A stretch of DNA of 13,398 nucleotides, taken from Acidobacteriota bacterium. GTDB taxonomy: Bacteria; Acidobacteriota; Terriglobia; Bryobacterales; Bryobacteraceae. Below the pieces are notes generated by a model. It saw only the letters and a list, made by a program, of their open reading frames with translations, had not been told where the DNA came from and did no database searches. Positions 6,591 to 13,287 of the stretch are shown piece after piece. A program made the position numbers and the translations under genes. The DNA lies in NCBI GenBank assembly GCA_023436715.1, contig JAEZIJ010000219.1:1-13398 (forward strand), read 5' to 3'. Position 1 is the first letter of the stretch; each line of letters begins with the position of its first letter.

Positions 6591-8015
6591 CTACCTCGAC
6601 AACCGGTCAACCACTGTGCCCCCGGCATCGCGCAATTCGATATCGAGAGCCATCTGCCCCGCGGCGTGAGTCGAGCAGCTGAGGCACGGATCGAACGCGC
6701 GAATCACTGCCTCCACGCGGTTCAGCATCCCTTCCGACAGCCTCGTTCCATCCACGAACCGCTTTGCCGCCTGGAGAATGCCCCGGTTCATCGCCAGGTT
6801 GTTGTGCCCGGTGGCGATGATCAGGTTCGCGTACGTGATCAGCCCTTCGTCATCCACCTTGTAGTGATGGATCAGCGTGCCGCGCGGCGCTTCCGCCACC
6901 CCGACGCCCTCGCGATTGTTCGGACCGGCGTACGCGCGCACCTGCTTGCTGAGAATGTCGGGGTCCGCAAGCAGCCGCTCCATCCGCTCGATGCAGTAAA
7001 CGATCTCGATCAGCCGCGCATAGTGATAGTAGAACGAACTCAGCACGGCGCCGCGTTCGAGTTCGCGGAACTCCGCCCACTCCTGGTCGGCGCGCGGCGT
7101 CCCGCAGCGGTCGGCCACATTCAGCCGCGCCAGCGGACCGACGCGATAAATTCCATCGGGATAGCCCACCGGCTTGTAGTATGGCGACTTCAGATAGGAC
7201 CACGGCTCCACGGCCTCGCCGATAAAATCGCTATACTGCACGGGGTCGAGACGATCGGCGACAACGCGCCCGCCGGAATCGACTACCCGCAGCGTGCCGT
7301 GATAGTGTTCGAGCCCGCCTTCGGGATCTACCAGCCCGAGAAAGAGCGACGGGAAATTGCCGAACGAGCGAATCTCCTCGCGGAAGGAATCGATTCGCGT
7401 CTTGAACCAGTCCAGCGTGCGCTGCGCGATCGCAAGTGCGTCAGGGATTGTGGCGAGAATCTGGTCCCGCCGTGCAGTCGTAAGCGGTTCGTTCACGCCG
7501 CCGGGCACCACCCACGACGGATGAATGCGCTTGCCCGCCAGCCACTCGATGATTTGCTGTCCGAACTGCCGCAGGCGAATGCCGTCACGGGCCAACTGCG
7601 GATGCGTTGCGAGCACGCCGAACAGGTTGCGCTTTGCGGGATCGGAATCCATGCCGAGCAGCAGGTCCGGCGAAGACAGGTGGAAGAAGTTGAGCGCGTG
7701 CGACTGCACGATCTGCGCCAGATTCAAAACACGCCGCAGGTTCGCCGCAGCCGTCGGAATGCGCGCCGCCAGAATTCCATCGCACGCCTTCGCGGATGCG
7801 ATCAGGTGGCTCACCGGGCAGATGCCGCAGATGCGCGCCATCAGCGACGGCATCTCGGAGAACGGCCGCCCTTCGCACAGCTTCTCGAATCCGCGGAACT
7901 GCGTAACGTGGAACTGCGCGCCATCCACGCGGCCTTCCTCGTTCAGTTGCAGTGTGACCTTGGCGTGGCCCTCGATTCGGGTGACGGGATCCAGGGTGAT
8001 TGTCTGTCTTGGCAT
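6591..8015 (-). CDS. hoxH: [NiFe] hydrogenase large subunit, HoxH type (group 3d-like)
   Basis: A 474-residue catalytic subunit of a cytoplasmic bidirectional hydrogenase, which carries the NiFe(CN)2CO site that interconverts H2 with protons and electrons. The N-terminal nickel motif is R61-I-C63-G-I-C66 and the C-terminal one is D442-P-C444-L-S-C447-S-T-H450. All four ligand cysteines are present. Twenty-four residues follow His450, the usual extension removed by a HoxW-type endopeptidase after nickel insertion. The overall pattern (DPVTRIEGHAKV, FRGFEKLCEGRPF, VEAPRGTLIHHY-like blocks) matches HoxH. The ATG at 8015 is preferred over the in-frame TTG at 8027 because GGAG (8022-8025) sits 6 nt before the ATG. 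It is the last gene of the operon, 1 nt after hoxY. No maturation gene is in the window. Confidence 0.95.
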   Translation of the reverse strand: MPRQTITLDPVTRIEGHAKVTLQLNEEGRVDGAQFHVTQFRGFEKLCEGRPFSEMPSLMARICGICPVSHLIASAKACDGILAARIPTAAANLRRVLNLAQIVQSHALNFFHLSSPDLLLGMDSDPAKRNLFGVLATHPQLARDGIRLRQFGQQIIEWLAGKRIHPSWVVPGGVNEPLTTARRDQILATIPDALAIAQRTLDWFKTRIDSFREEIRSFGNFPSLFLGLVDPEGGLEHYHGTLRVVDSGGRVVADRLDPVQYSDFIGEAVEPWSYLKSPYYKPVGYPDGIYRVGPLARLNVADRCGTPRADQEWAEFRELERGAVLSSFYYHYARLIEIVYCIERMERLLADPDILSKQVRAYAGPNNREGVGVAEAPRGTLIHHYKVDDEGLITYANLIIATGHNNLAMNRGILQAAKRFVDGTRLSEGMLNRVEAVIRAFDPCLSCSTHAAGQMALDIELRDAGGTVVDRLSR

Positions 8016-8016
8016 G

Positions 8017-8562
8017 TTACGCTCCAAACCTCGAAAGCGAACTCAGTTCCGGTTTGCGCCCTTCGAGCAGTTCCGTAAGCACGAAGTGGATGACATCGGC
8101 CGAAGGCGGGCACCCCGGCACGAACACATCCACATCCACCACCTCGTGAACCGGACGGACCTTCGGCAACAGCTTCGGAACAACCACGGTTGGCACTTGC
8201 GGATTCAGCGAAGCGGTCTCGAAGTACCCGCGCGAGAACACGGTCTTCAGGCCGAACGAGTTGCGCATCGACGGCACGTTGGCCGTGACGGCGCAGTCGC
8301 CCAGCGAAACCAGCGTCCCCGTGTGCGCCCGGACGTGCCGGATCTTCTCCCGATCCTCTTCGCTCGCCACCGCGCCTTCGATCAGCGCCACATCCACGTG
8401 CTCCGGGAACTTCTTGATATCCACGAGCGGGCTGTAGACCAGATCCACCCGTTCCGCGAGGGCGATGATCCGCTCGTCGATGTCGAGGAACGACATGTGG
8501 CAGCCGGAACACCCGTCCAGCCACACGGTCGCGAGCTTGACCTTCTTGTTTTCCGTGCTCAT
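8017..8562 (-). CDS. hoxY: [NiFe] hydrogenase small subunit, HoxY type
   Basis: A 181-residue small subunit, the short form lacking medial and distal clusters. It carries one proximal 4Fe-4S cluster that takes electrons from the NiFe site of HoxH and passes them to HoxU. The ligands are C18 and C21 (DGCSGCHMSF), C90 (GDCAVTANVP) and C151 (VPGCPPSADV). There is no signal peptide or Tat motif, so it acts in the cytoplasm. The ATG at 8562 is chosen because GGAGG (8568-8572) precedes it by 5 nt and the start overlaps the hoxU stop as ATGA (8559-8562). The longer frame reaching 8769 is only read-through inside hoxU. Its stop lies 1 nt from the hoxH start, so the two are translationally linked. Confidence 0.95.
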   Translation of the reverse strand: MSTENKKVKLATVWLDGCSGCHMSFLDIDERIIALAERVDLVYSPLVDIKKFPEHVDVALIEGAVASEEDREKIRHVRAHTGTLVSLGDCAVTANVPSMRNSFGLKTVFSRGYFETASLNPQVPTVVVPKLLPKVRPVHEVVDVDVFVPGCPPSADVIHFVLTELLEGRKPELSSLSRFGA

Positions 8563-9272
8563 CCCTTCCTCCCGCGCATCATCGCCAGATAGGGCAGGAA
8601 CTGCTTGCGCTTCGACATTTCCGCCACCGACTTTCCTTTTTCGACCAGCGCCCCGGTGGGACAAACGTTCACGCACTTGCCGCACCCCGTACAGGTCTCC
8701 GAGTGGCCCCACGGCTGCTTGAGATCGGTAATGACGCGGCAGTCGAGACCGCGGCCCATAAGGTCCCACGTGTGGGCGCCTTCAATCTCGTCGCAGACGC
8801 GCACGCACCGGGAGCACAGGATGCAGCGGTTGTGGTCCACGATGAAGCGCTCGTGCGATGCGTCCACGTCGAGCCGCGGATAGAGATACGGAAAGTGAAC
8901 GTGCGTCATGTTCAGCTTCTGCGAGAGCGCCTGCAACTCGCAGTTGCCGTTCGTCACGCACACCGAGCAGATGTGGTTGCGCTCGGAGAACATCAGCTCC
9001 AGAACGGTACGCCGGTAGTTCGCGAGCCGCTCGGAAGTGGTGAACACTTCCATGCCCTCGTACACCGTGGTGACGCAGGCGGGGAAGAGCTTGGGGGAGC
9101 CCTTGATCTCCACCAGGCACAGCCGGCACGCGCCCACCGGCTTCAGCCCGTCGATGTGGCAGAGCGCCGGTATGAAGATGCCGTTTTCGCGGGCGACGTC
9201 CAGAACCGTCTGATCGGCTTTCGCGCTCACGTCGCGGCCGTCGATCTGCAGCGTCTTGATTCTCGTGCTCAT
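8559..9272 (-). CDS. hoxU: Diaphorase iron-sulfur subunit HoxU (NuoG N-terminus-like)
   Basis: 237 residues, matching HoxU, the electron wire between the HoxF flavin and the HoxY cluster. In order: a plant-type 2Fe-2S domain (C38, C49, C52, C66); a His-ligated 4Fe-4S site (H100, C102, C105, C111); and two ferredoxin 4Fe-4S motifs, C150-x2-C153-x2-C156-x3-C160-D and C194-x2-C197-x2-C200-x3-C204-P. This equals the N-terminal part of NuoG without the molybdopterin-like portion. The ATG at 9272 has GGAGG at 9280-9284, 7 nt upstream, and overlaps the hoxF stop by ATGA (9269-9272). Its stop overlaps the hoxY start in the same way. Cluster assignments follow the family; the cysteine spacing is seen directly. 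Confidence 0.95.
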   Translation of the reverse strand: MSTRIKTLQIDGRDVSAKADQTVLDVARENGIFIPALCHIDGLKPVGACRLCLVEIKGSPKLFPACVTTVYEGMEVFTTSERLANYRRTVLELMFSERNHICSVCVTNGNCELQALSQKLNMTHVHFPYLYPRLDVDASHERFIVDHNRCILCSRCVRVCDEIEGAHTWDLMGRGLDCRVITDLKQPWGHSETCTGCGKCVNVCPTGALVEKGKSVAEMSKRKQFLPYLAMMRGRKG

Positions 9273-10906
9273 GCTTTCACCTCCGCGGGCGCGAGCTTGC
9301 AGATGCCTGCGGGACAGGCATTGCCGTCCACGTGCGCCGCGTACTCATCCCGGAAATAGCGCAGCGTGCTGAGAATGGGGTTCGGCGCCGATTGCCCCAA
9401 TCCGCACAGGCTCGTGTTGCGCACCACGTCGCAGAGTTCCTCGAGCATGGCCAGGTCCTTCTCGTGCGCCTCGCCCTTCGTGATCCGGCTCAGCAGGTGG
9501 TGCAGTTGCGTCGTGCCTACGCGGCACGGCACGCACTTGCCGCAGGATTCCGACATGCAGAACTCCATGAAGTAGTTGGCGACGTCCACCATGCACGACC
9601 CTTCGTCCATCACGATCATTCCCCCCGAGCCCATGATGGAGCCGACCTTGGCCAGCGATTCGTAATCCACCGGCAGATCGAGGTGCTGCTCCGGAATGCA
9701 GCCGCCCGAGGGGCCGCCCGTCTGAACGGCCTTGAAGTTCTTCCCGCCGGGGATGCCGCCGCCGATCTCGAAAATAATGTCGCGCAGCGTAATGCCCATC
9801 GGCACTTCGATGAGGCCCGTGTTATTCACGGCGCCGGCGAGCGCGAACACCTTCGTGCCCTTGCTCTTCGCGGTGCCGATGGCCGCGAACCAGTCCCCGC
9901 CGTTGCGAAGGATGGTTGGGATGTTCGCGTATGTCTCCACGTTGTTGATCAGCGTGGGCGCGCCCCAGAGCCCTTCCTGCGCGGGGTAGGGAGGCCGGGG
10001 CCGCGGTGTGCCGCGCCTGCCTTCCACGGACGCGATCAGCGCCGTTTCCTCGCCGCACACGAACGCTCCCGCGCCGAGCCGCACTTCCACGCGGAAACTG
10101 AAGCGCGTGCCGGCGATGTCGTTGCCCAGCAGTCCGAGTTTTTCCGCCTGCCGGATCGCCGTGCGCAGATTCTTCACCGCCAGCGGGTACTCCGCGCGCA
10201 CGTAGATGTAGCCGTGGCTCGCGCCCACCGCGTATGCCGCGATCGCCATCCCTTCCAGCACGCGATGAGGATCGCTTTCGAGCACCGCGCGGTCCATGAA
10301 CGCGCCCGGGTCGCCTTCGTCGCCGTTGCAGATCAGGTACTTGACGCTGCCGCCGTTCGCCTTGGCCACCGTGCTCCACTTCAAGCCCGTTGGATAGCCC
10401 GCGCCACCGCGCCCGCGAAGGCCGCTCTTGATTACCTGGTCCACAACCTGCGCCGGCGCCATCTCCATCAGCGCGTGCAGCAGGGCGGTGTAGCCCTTCT
10501 CCGCAATGTAATCCTCGATCCGCTCCGGATCGATGCGCCCGGAGTTTTCGAGTACCACTTTCTTTTGGCGGATGAAGAACGGGGCGCTGGTGTCGCACCG
10601 GAGGCGCTCCACCACCGTGTTTTCCTCAACGCTCTTCGCGATTTCCGCTGCGTCCTCGGGCTGCACATTGCCGTAAAGGACTCCATCCGGCTCCGCCTTG
10701 ACCAGCGGCCCCGCCGAGCACAGCCCCATGCAGCCGACGCCCTTCACCTTGCAGCATTCGCCGGCGGCCTTCGCGAGGGCGTCCTTCACCTTGTCCGCTC
10801 CGGCGGAGAGGCAGCCCGCCGCCGTGCATACGTGCAGATGGTGTGGAACCGCGGCGCGACTCTCGCGTTCTGCCGCCGCTATCTGTTCGAGATCTTCAAG
10901 AACCAT
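9269..10906 (-). CDS. hoxF: NAD(H)-binding flavoprotein subunit HoxF (NuoF-like)
   Basis: 545 residues. The N-terminus (about 20-100) is a thioredoxin-like 2Fe-2S domain with C27-x4-C32 and C59-x3-C63. The NuoF core holds the FMN/NADH-binding glycine-rich segments GLRGRGGAGYPTG (162-174) and NGDEGDPGAF (194-203). The 4Fe-4S site is S-C455-G-K-C458-V-P-C461 with C501. It oxidises NADH or reduces NAD+ and exchanges electrons with HoxE/HoxU. The C-terminal block TSLCGLGQSAPNP...RYFRDEY followed by CPAGIC (531-536) looks more like the HydB/HndC flavoproteins of bifurcating hydrogenases than classic HoxF, but the ferredoxin domain that follows there is absent. The ATG at 10906 has GGAGAGG at 10917-10923. 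The gene overlaps hoxE by 11 nt and hoxU by 4 nt. Confidence 0.94.
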   Translation of the reverse strand: MVLEDLEQIAAAERESRAAVPHHLHVCTAAGCLSAGADKVKDALAKAAGECCKVKGVGCMGLCSAGPLVKAEPDGVLYGNVQPEDAAEIAKSVEENTVVERLRCDTSAPFFIRQKKVVLENSGRIDPERIEDYIAEKGYTALLHALMEMAPAQVVDQVIKSGLRGRGGAGYPTGLKWSTVAKANGGSVKYLICNGDEGDPGAFMDRAVLESDPHRVLEGMAIAAYAVGASHGYIYVRAEYPLAVKNLRTAIRQAEKLGLLGNDIAGTRFSFRVEVRLGAGAFVCGEETALIASVEGRRGTPRPRPPYPAQEGLWGAPTLINNVETYANIPTILRNGGDWFAAIGTAKSKGTKVFALAGAVNNTGLIEVPMGITLRDIIFEIGGGIPGGKNFKAVQTGGPSGGCIPEQHLDLPVDYESLAKVGSIMGSGGMIVMDEGSCMVDVANYFMEFCMSESCGKCVPCRVGTTQLHHLLSRITKGEAHEKDLAMLEELCDVVRNTSLCGLGQSAPNPILSTLRYFRDEYAAHVDGNACPAGICKLAPAEVKA

Positions 10907-11399
10907 GGCACATGCACCTCTCCGCTCGTTTCACGAACTCGGCCGCGCCGAGTTTTCCAACCACATCCTTGTCGAAGACCGCGACCGGCGCTATGCTGCA
11001 CGAGCCCACACAGCGCGCGGTGAGCAGCGAAAGTTCCCCGTCGGGAGTGGTTTCCCCCGGCTTGATGCCGTACTTTTCTTCCATGGCCGCGAGAAGCTGC
11101 GGGGCGCCCTTGATGTAACAGGCCGTGCCGGTGCATACGACGCAGGTGTGCCGCCCCGGCGGCTTCAGCGTAAAGAAGTGATAGAACGTAGCGGCGCCGT
11201 ACACCTGGCTCAACGGCACCTGAAGCGATTGCGCGACGAACCGCAAACCATCCTCGTCGAGATATCCGAATGCTTCCTGCACGCTGTGCAGGCATTCGAT
11301 GAGCGCGTGAGGCTGATGGCCGTAGCGGCGCATCGTCGCTTCCACGATCCGCCACCGCTTATCGGATGACGGAAGCGGTGGCTTCGCGACTGTAAGCAT
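10896..11399 (-). CDS. hoxE: Diaphorase 2Fe-2S subunit HoxE (NuoE-like)
   Basis: A 167-residue NuoE/HoxE protein with an N-terminal helical bundle (about 15-80: YGHQPHALIECLHSVQEAFGYL, VYGAATFYHFF segments) and a thioredoxin-like 2Fe-2S domain whose ligands are C89-x4-C94 and C130-x3-C134. In Hox and Nuo enzymes this subunit docks on HoxF next to the FMN. In bifurcating relatives it can form part of a second electron path. The ATG at 11399 is chosen because AGGAG (11406-11410) precedes it by 6 nt; the open frame extends far upstream only as a shadow through hydG. It is the first gene after the single real intergenic gap of the operon, and it overlaps hoxF by 11 nt. Confidence 0.94.
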   Translation of the reverse strand: MLTVAKPPLPSSDKRWRIVEATMRRYGHQPHALIECLHSVQEAFGYLDEDGLRFVAQSLQVPLSQVYGAATFYHFFTLKPPGRHTCVVCTGTACYIKGAPQLLAAMEEKYGIKPGETTPDGELSLLTARCVGSCSIAPVAVFDKDVVGKLGAAEFVKRAERCMCHGS

Positions 11400-11461
11400 A
11401 GGTTTCTCCTGTCGTGATTGGACCGCTCCGGGCCCGAGCGACCACGAGGGAGCGGTGCTTG
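11400..11461 (-). repeat. Inverted repeat in the hydG-hoxE gap
   Basis: ACCGCTCC (11422-11429) pairs perfectly with GGAGCGGT (11449-11456) across a 19-nt loop. In the mRNA this hairpin would sit just upstream of the hoxE ribosome-binding site (AGGAG at 11406-11410). The minus-strand copy contains CTCCCTCGTGGTCGC, nearly identical to 130-144. No T-tract follows, so it is more likely an RNA processing or stability element, or a dispersed repeat, than a terminator. Confidence 0.5.
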
Positions 11462-12298
11462 TCAAAAATCGTTCGGAAGCGCCCGGAGCTGCTGCATCGT
11501 GAACACCGGACCTTCCTTGCAAACGTACACCGGACCAGCGTTGCACCGGCCGCACTTGCCGACGCCGCATTTCATCCGGTTCTCCAGACTCGTGTAGATG
11601 TCCTCGTCGCGGAGACCCATCCGGTCCAGAACCGGAAGCGTGAATCGGATCATCACCGGCGGCCCGATCACCAGGGCCACCGAGTTCGCCGCGGAAATCT
11701 GCGCGCGTTCCACAACGTGCGGAATCAGCCCGATCTCGCCCTGCCAGTCCGGCGTCTCGCCGCCCGGGTCCACGCAGCGGATCACGCGCACGCGCTCGTG
11801 GCGGCTCCACTCTTCCAGTTCCCTGACGAACGTGAGATCCTTCACCGTCCTGGCGCCGTAGATGACCGTGATGTTGCCGTATTTCGGCCGGTTCTCGAGC
11901 GCGTACCACACTGCGCAACGGATCGGCGGCATCGCAATTCCACCGCCGATGAAGATGAGGTTTTTGCCCTCCCACTTCTCCATCGGGTAGGAGTTGCCAT
12001 ACGGCCCGCGGAATCCGATCGTGTCGCCCTTCTCCACCTGCCAGAGCGCTTCGGTGACCTTGCCCGTCTTGCGGAAACAGAACTCCAGGTAATCCTTCCA
12101 GTTCGAGCTGGAGCAGATGTTGAACGTGGACTCGCCGTGGCCGAACGCGGAAAAAATCCCGAACTGCCCGACACGGAACGAGAACTCTTTCGCGCGCGCC
12201 GGATCGCGGAAACGGATCCGCACGCTCTTCACGTCCTGCGTCTGGCGCTGCACCTGGATCACTTCCATCAGGTCGGGCTTGTATATGTTTTCGGTCAT
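11462..12298 (-). CDS. hydG: FAD/NAD(P)-binding oxidoreductase subunit, HydG (sulfhydrogenase gamma) type
   Basis: 278 residues, of the ferredoxin-reductase/PyrK-like family found as the gamma subunit of group 3b [NiFe] (sulf)hydrogenases and as subunit B of anaerobic sulfite reductase. An N-terminal FAD-binding barrel (about 8-105) has the GESTFNICSSS segment (55-65) and GPYGNSYP (98-105). The nucleotide-binding domain has GGGIAMPPIR (118-127) and IYGARTVKDL (146-155). The C-terminal 2Fe-2S motif is C244-x4-C249-x2-C252-x7-C260. In group 3b enzymes this subunit exchanges electrons with NADP(H); cofactor preference cannot be read here. The ATG at 12298 has GGAG (12307-12310) 8 nt upstream and overlaps the hydB stop by ATGA (12295-12298). 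It is unusual beside hoxEFU, which already supplies a diaphorase. Confidence 0.88.
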   Translation of the reverse strand: MTENIYKPDLMEVIQVQRQTQDVKSVRIRFRDPARAKEFSFRVGQFGIFSAFGHGESTFNICSSSNWKDYLEFCFRKTGKVTEALWQVEKGDTIGFRGPYGNSYPMEKWEGKNLIFIGGGIAMPPIRCAVWYALENRPKYGNITVIYGARTVKDLTFVRELEEWSRHERVRVIRCVDPGGETPDWQGEIGLIPHVVERAQISAANSVALVIGPPVMIRFTLPVLDRMGLRDEDIYTSLENRMKCGVGKCGRCNAGPVYVCKEGPVFTMQQLRALPNDF

Positions 12299-13287
12299 CG
12301 CGCCGGCTCCTTCGCAATCGCTTCCACAAGCGGAAGCACGCCCAGCCCAACCGGGCAGTTTCGCGTGCAATTGCCGCAGCCGGTGCAGAGAATGGCGCCG
12401 AACTTCTCCGGATACATTTGGAATTTGTGATACACGCGCTGGCGTTGCCGCTGTCCCTGGTTTGACCGCGGATTATGACCGGAGGCGTGTGCCGTAAAGT
12501 GCGCGAACTGGCAGGAATCCCAGTTCTTCACCCGCGCTCCGCCCGCCGCGTTGCCTTCGTCCACGATGTCGAAGCAGTGACAGGTCGGGCACGTGTGCGC
12601 GCAGGCGCCGCAGCCGATGCAGGCCAGCGAGTGCGCCGCCCACACAGGCGATTCGAAGTTCCTTTGAAGCCGCGCGGCCACGTGCCGCGGTTCGAATTTC
12701 CTTTCCGGCGCCGGGGCGTGGTGTACGCCGCCGGGCATGAAAGCTCCGAACAGCGCGCGCCCTTTTTCCGTGAAGCAGCGGACTTCGAAGTTGCCGCCCG
12801 CCACCTCGTGGAGCATGGCGTCCGAGCCCGCCGGGTCGTCCGGCCCAAGCCCGACCGACGTGCAAAAACAGTGCGCGTCGAAGGCGGTGCAGGCCAGCGA
12901 CACCACCGTTGTCGCGGCGCGCCGCCGGTTGTAGAACTCGTCGCGGTAGTCCCAGTTGAATACGTGGTCCAAAATGGGCAACGCGGCCGCATCGCATGGG
13001 CGCGCGGCGATCACGATCTGCTCGGCCGCCTGCCCCTCGTTCTCTCGAAGTTCGATCTCGCGCCCGCGCAGTTCGTAGCGGAACAGGCGCTCGTGCTGCG
13101 GAAACAGGAAGCCTTTGATCGAGTTGGCGGGACGCGCCGCCGCGTCGAACTCCAACTCATCCGCCGATGCGAGATTCCGGTACAGTACCTTCCTCCCGCT
13201 GCGCACCGGCCCGGCAACCCGCTTGTCCGCCGCGAGCCATTCAGCCACCATCCGCCTGAGCGCGGATTGAGAGAGGGGACGCGTCAT
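12295..13287 (-). CDS. hydB: Iron-sulfur electron-transfer subunit, HydB (sulfhydrogenase beta) / AsrA-like
   Basis: 330 residues, of the 4Fe-4S dicluster family that includes the beta subunit of group 3b hydrogenases and subunit A of anaerobic sulfite reductase. Two ferredoxin motifs are clear: C223-x2-C226-x2-C229-x3-C233-P and C301-x2-C304-x2-C307-x3-C311-P. Further conserved cysteines lie outside them: RPCDAAAL (C98), C133, C140-F-C142, C236 and C238, and WDSCQF (C259) before a GHNPR segment. These may hold another cluster. The protein is cytoplasmic and has no membrane segment. The ATG at 13287 has GGAGG at 13298-13302, 10 nt upstream; the longer open frame to the window edge has Gly/Pro/Arg-rich, low-complexity character and lacks family similarity. 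It overlaps hydG by 4 nt and is the first complete gene of the operon. Confidence 0.88.
   Translation of the reverse strand: MTRPLSQSALRRMVAEWLAADKRVAGPVRSGRKVLYRNLASADELEFDAAARPANSIKGFLFPQHERLFRYELRGREIELRENEGQAAEQIVIAARPCDAAALPILDHVFNWDYRDEFYNRRRAATTVVSLACTAFDAHCFCTSVGLGPDDPAGSDAMLHEVAGGNFEVRCFTEKGRALFGAFMPGGVHHAPAPERKFEPRHVAARLQRNFESPVWAAHSLACIGCGACAHTCPTCHCFDIVDEGNAAGGARVKNWDSCQFAHFTAHASGHNPRSNQGQRQRQRVYHKFQMYPEKFGAILCTGCGNCTRNCPVGLGVLPLVEAIAKEPAR

Noticed and set aside
8016..8027. TTG at 8027 as the hoxH start
   Set aside because: It would place the start inside the ribosome-binding sequence; the ATG at 8015 has GGAG at 6 nt and matches the usual HoxH N-terminus.
6666..8078. Long + strand open frame (470 codons) opposite hoxH
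   Set aside because: It is antisense to a clear HoxH with intact motifs, is rich in Arg/His/Ala as expected for a GC-rich shadow frame, and has no recognisable domain.
8563..8769. Upstream extension of the hoxY frame
   Set aside because: It runs inside hoxU; the ATG at 8562 has a strong ribosome-binding site and an ATGA overlap.
9332..11023. Long + strand open frame (563 codons) opposite hoxF/hoxE
   Set aside because: It is the complement of well-supported HoxF and HoxE, has biased composition and no motif; length alone is not evidence in GC-rich DNA.
8559..11399. Reading hoxEFU as complex I genes nuoEFG or as a formate dehydrogenase diaphorase
   Set aside because: HoxU is short (237 residues, no molybdopterin portion), no other nuo or fdh genes are present, and hoxY-hoxH follow directly with overlapping or near-touching junctions.
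11400..12350. Upstream extension of the hoxE frame (484-codon version)
   Set aside because: The added part is a shadow of hydG; the ATG at 11399 has AGGAG 6 nt before it and gives a normal-length HoxE.
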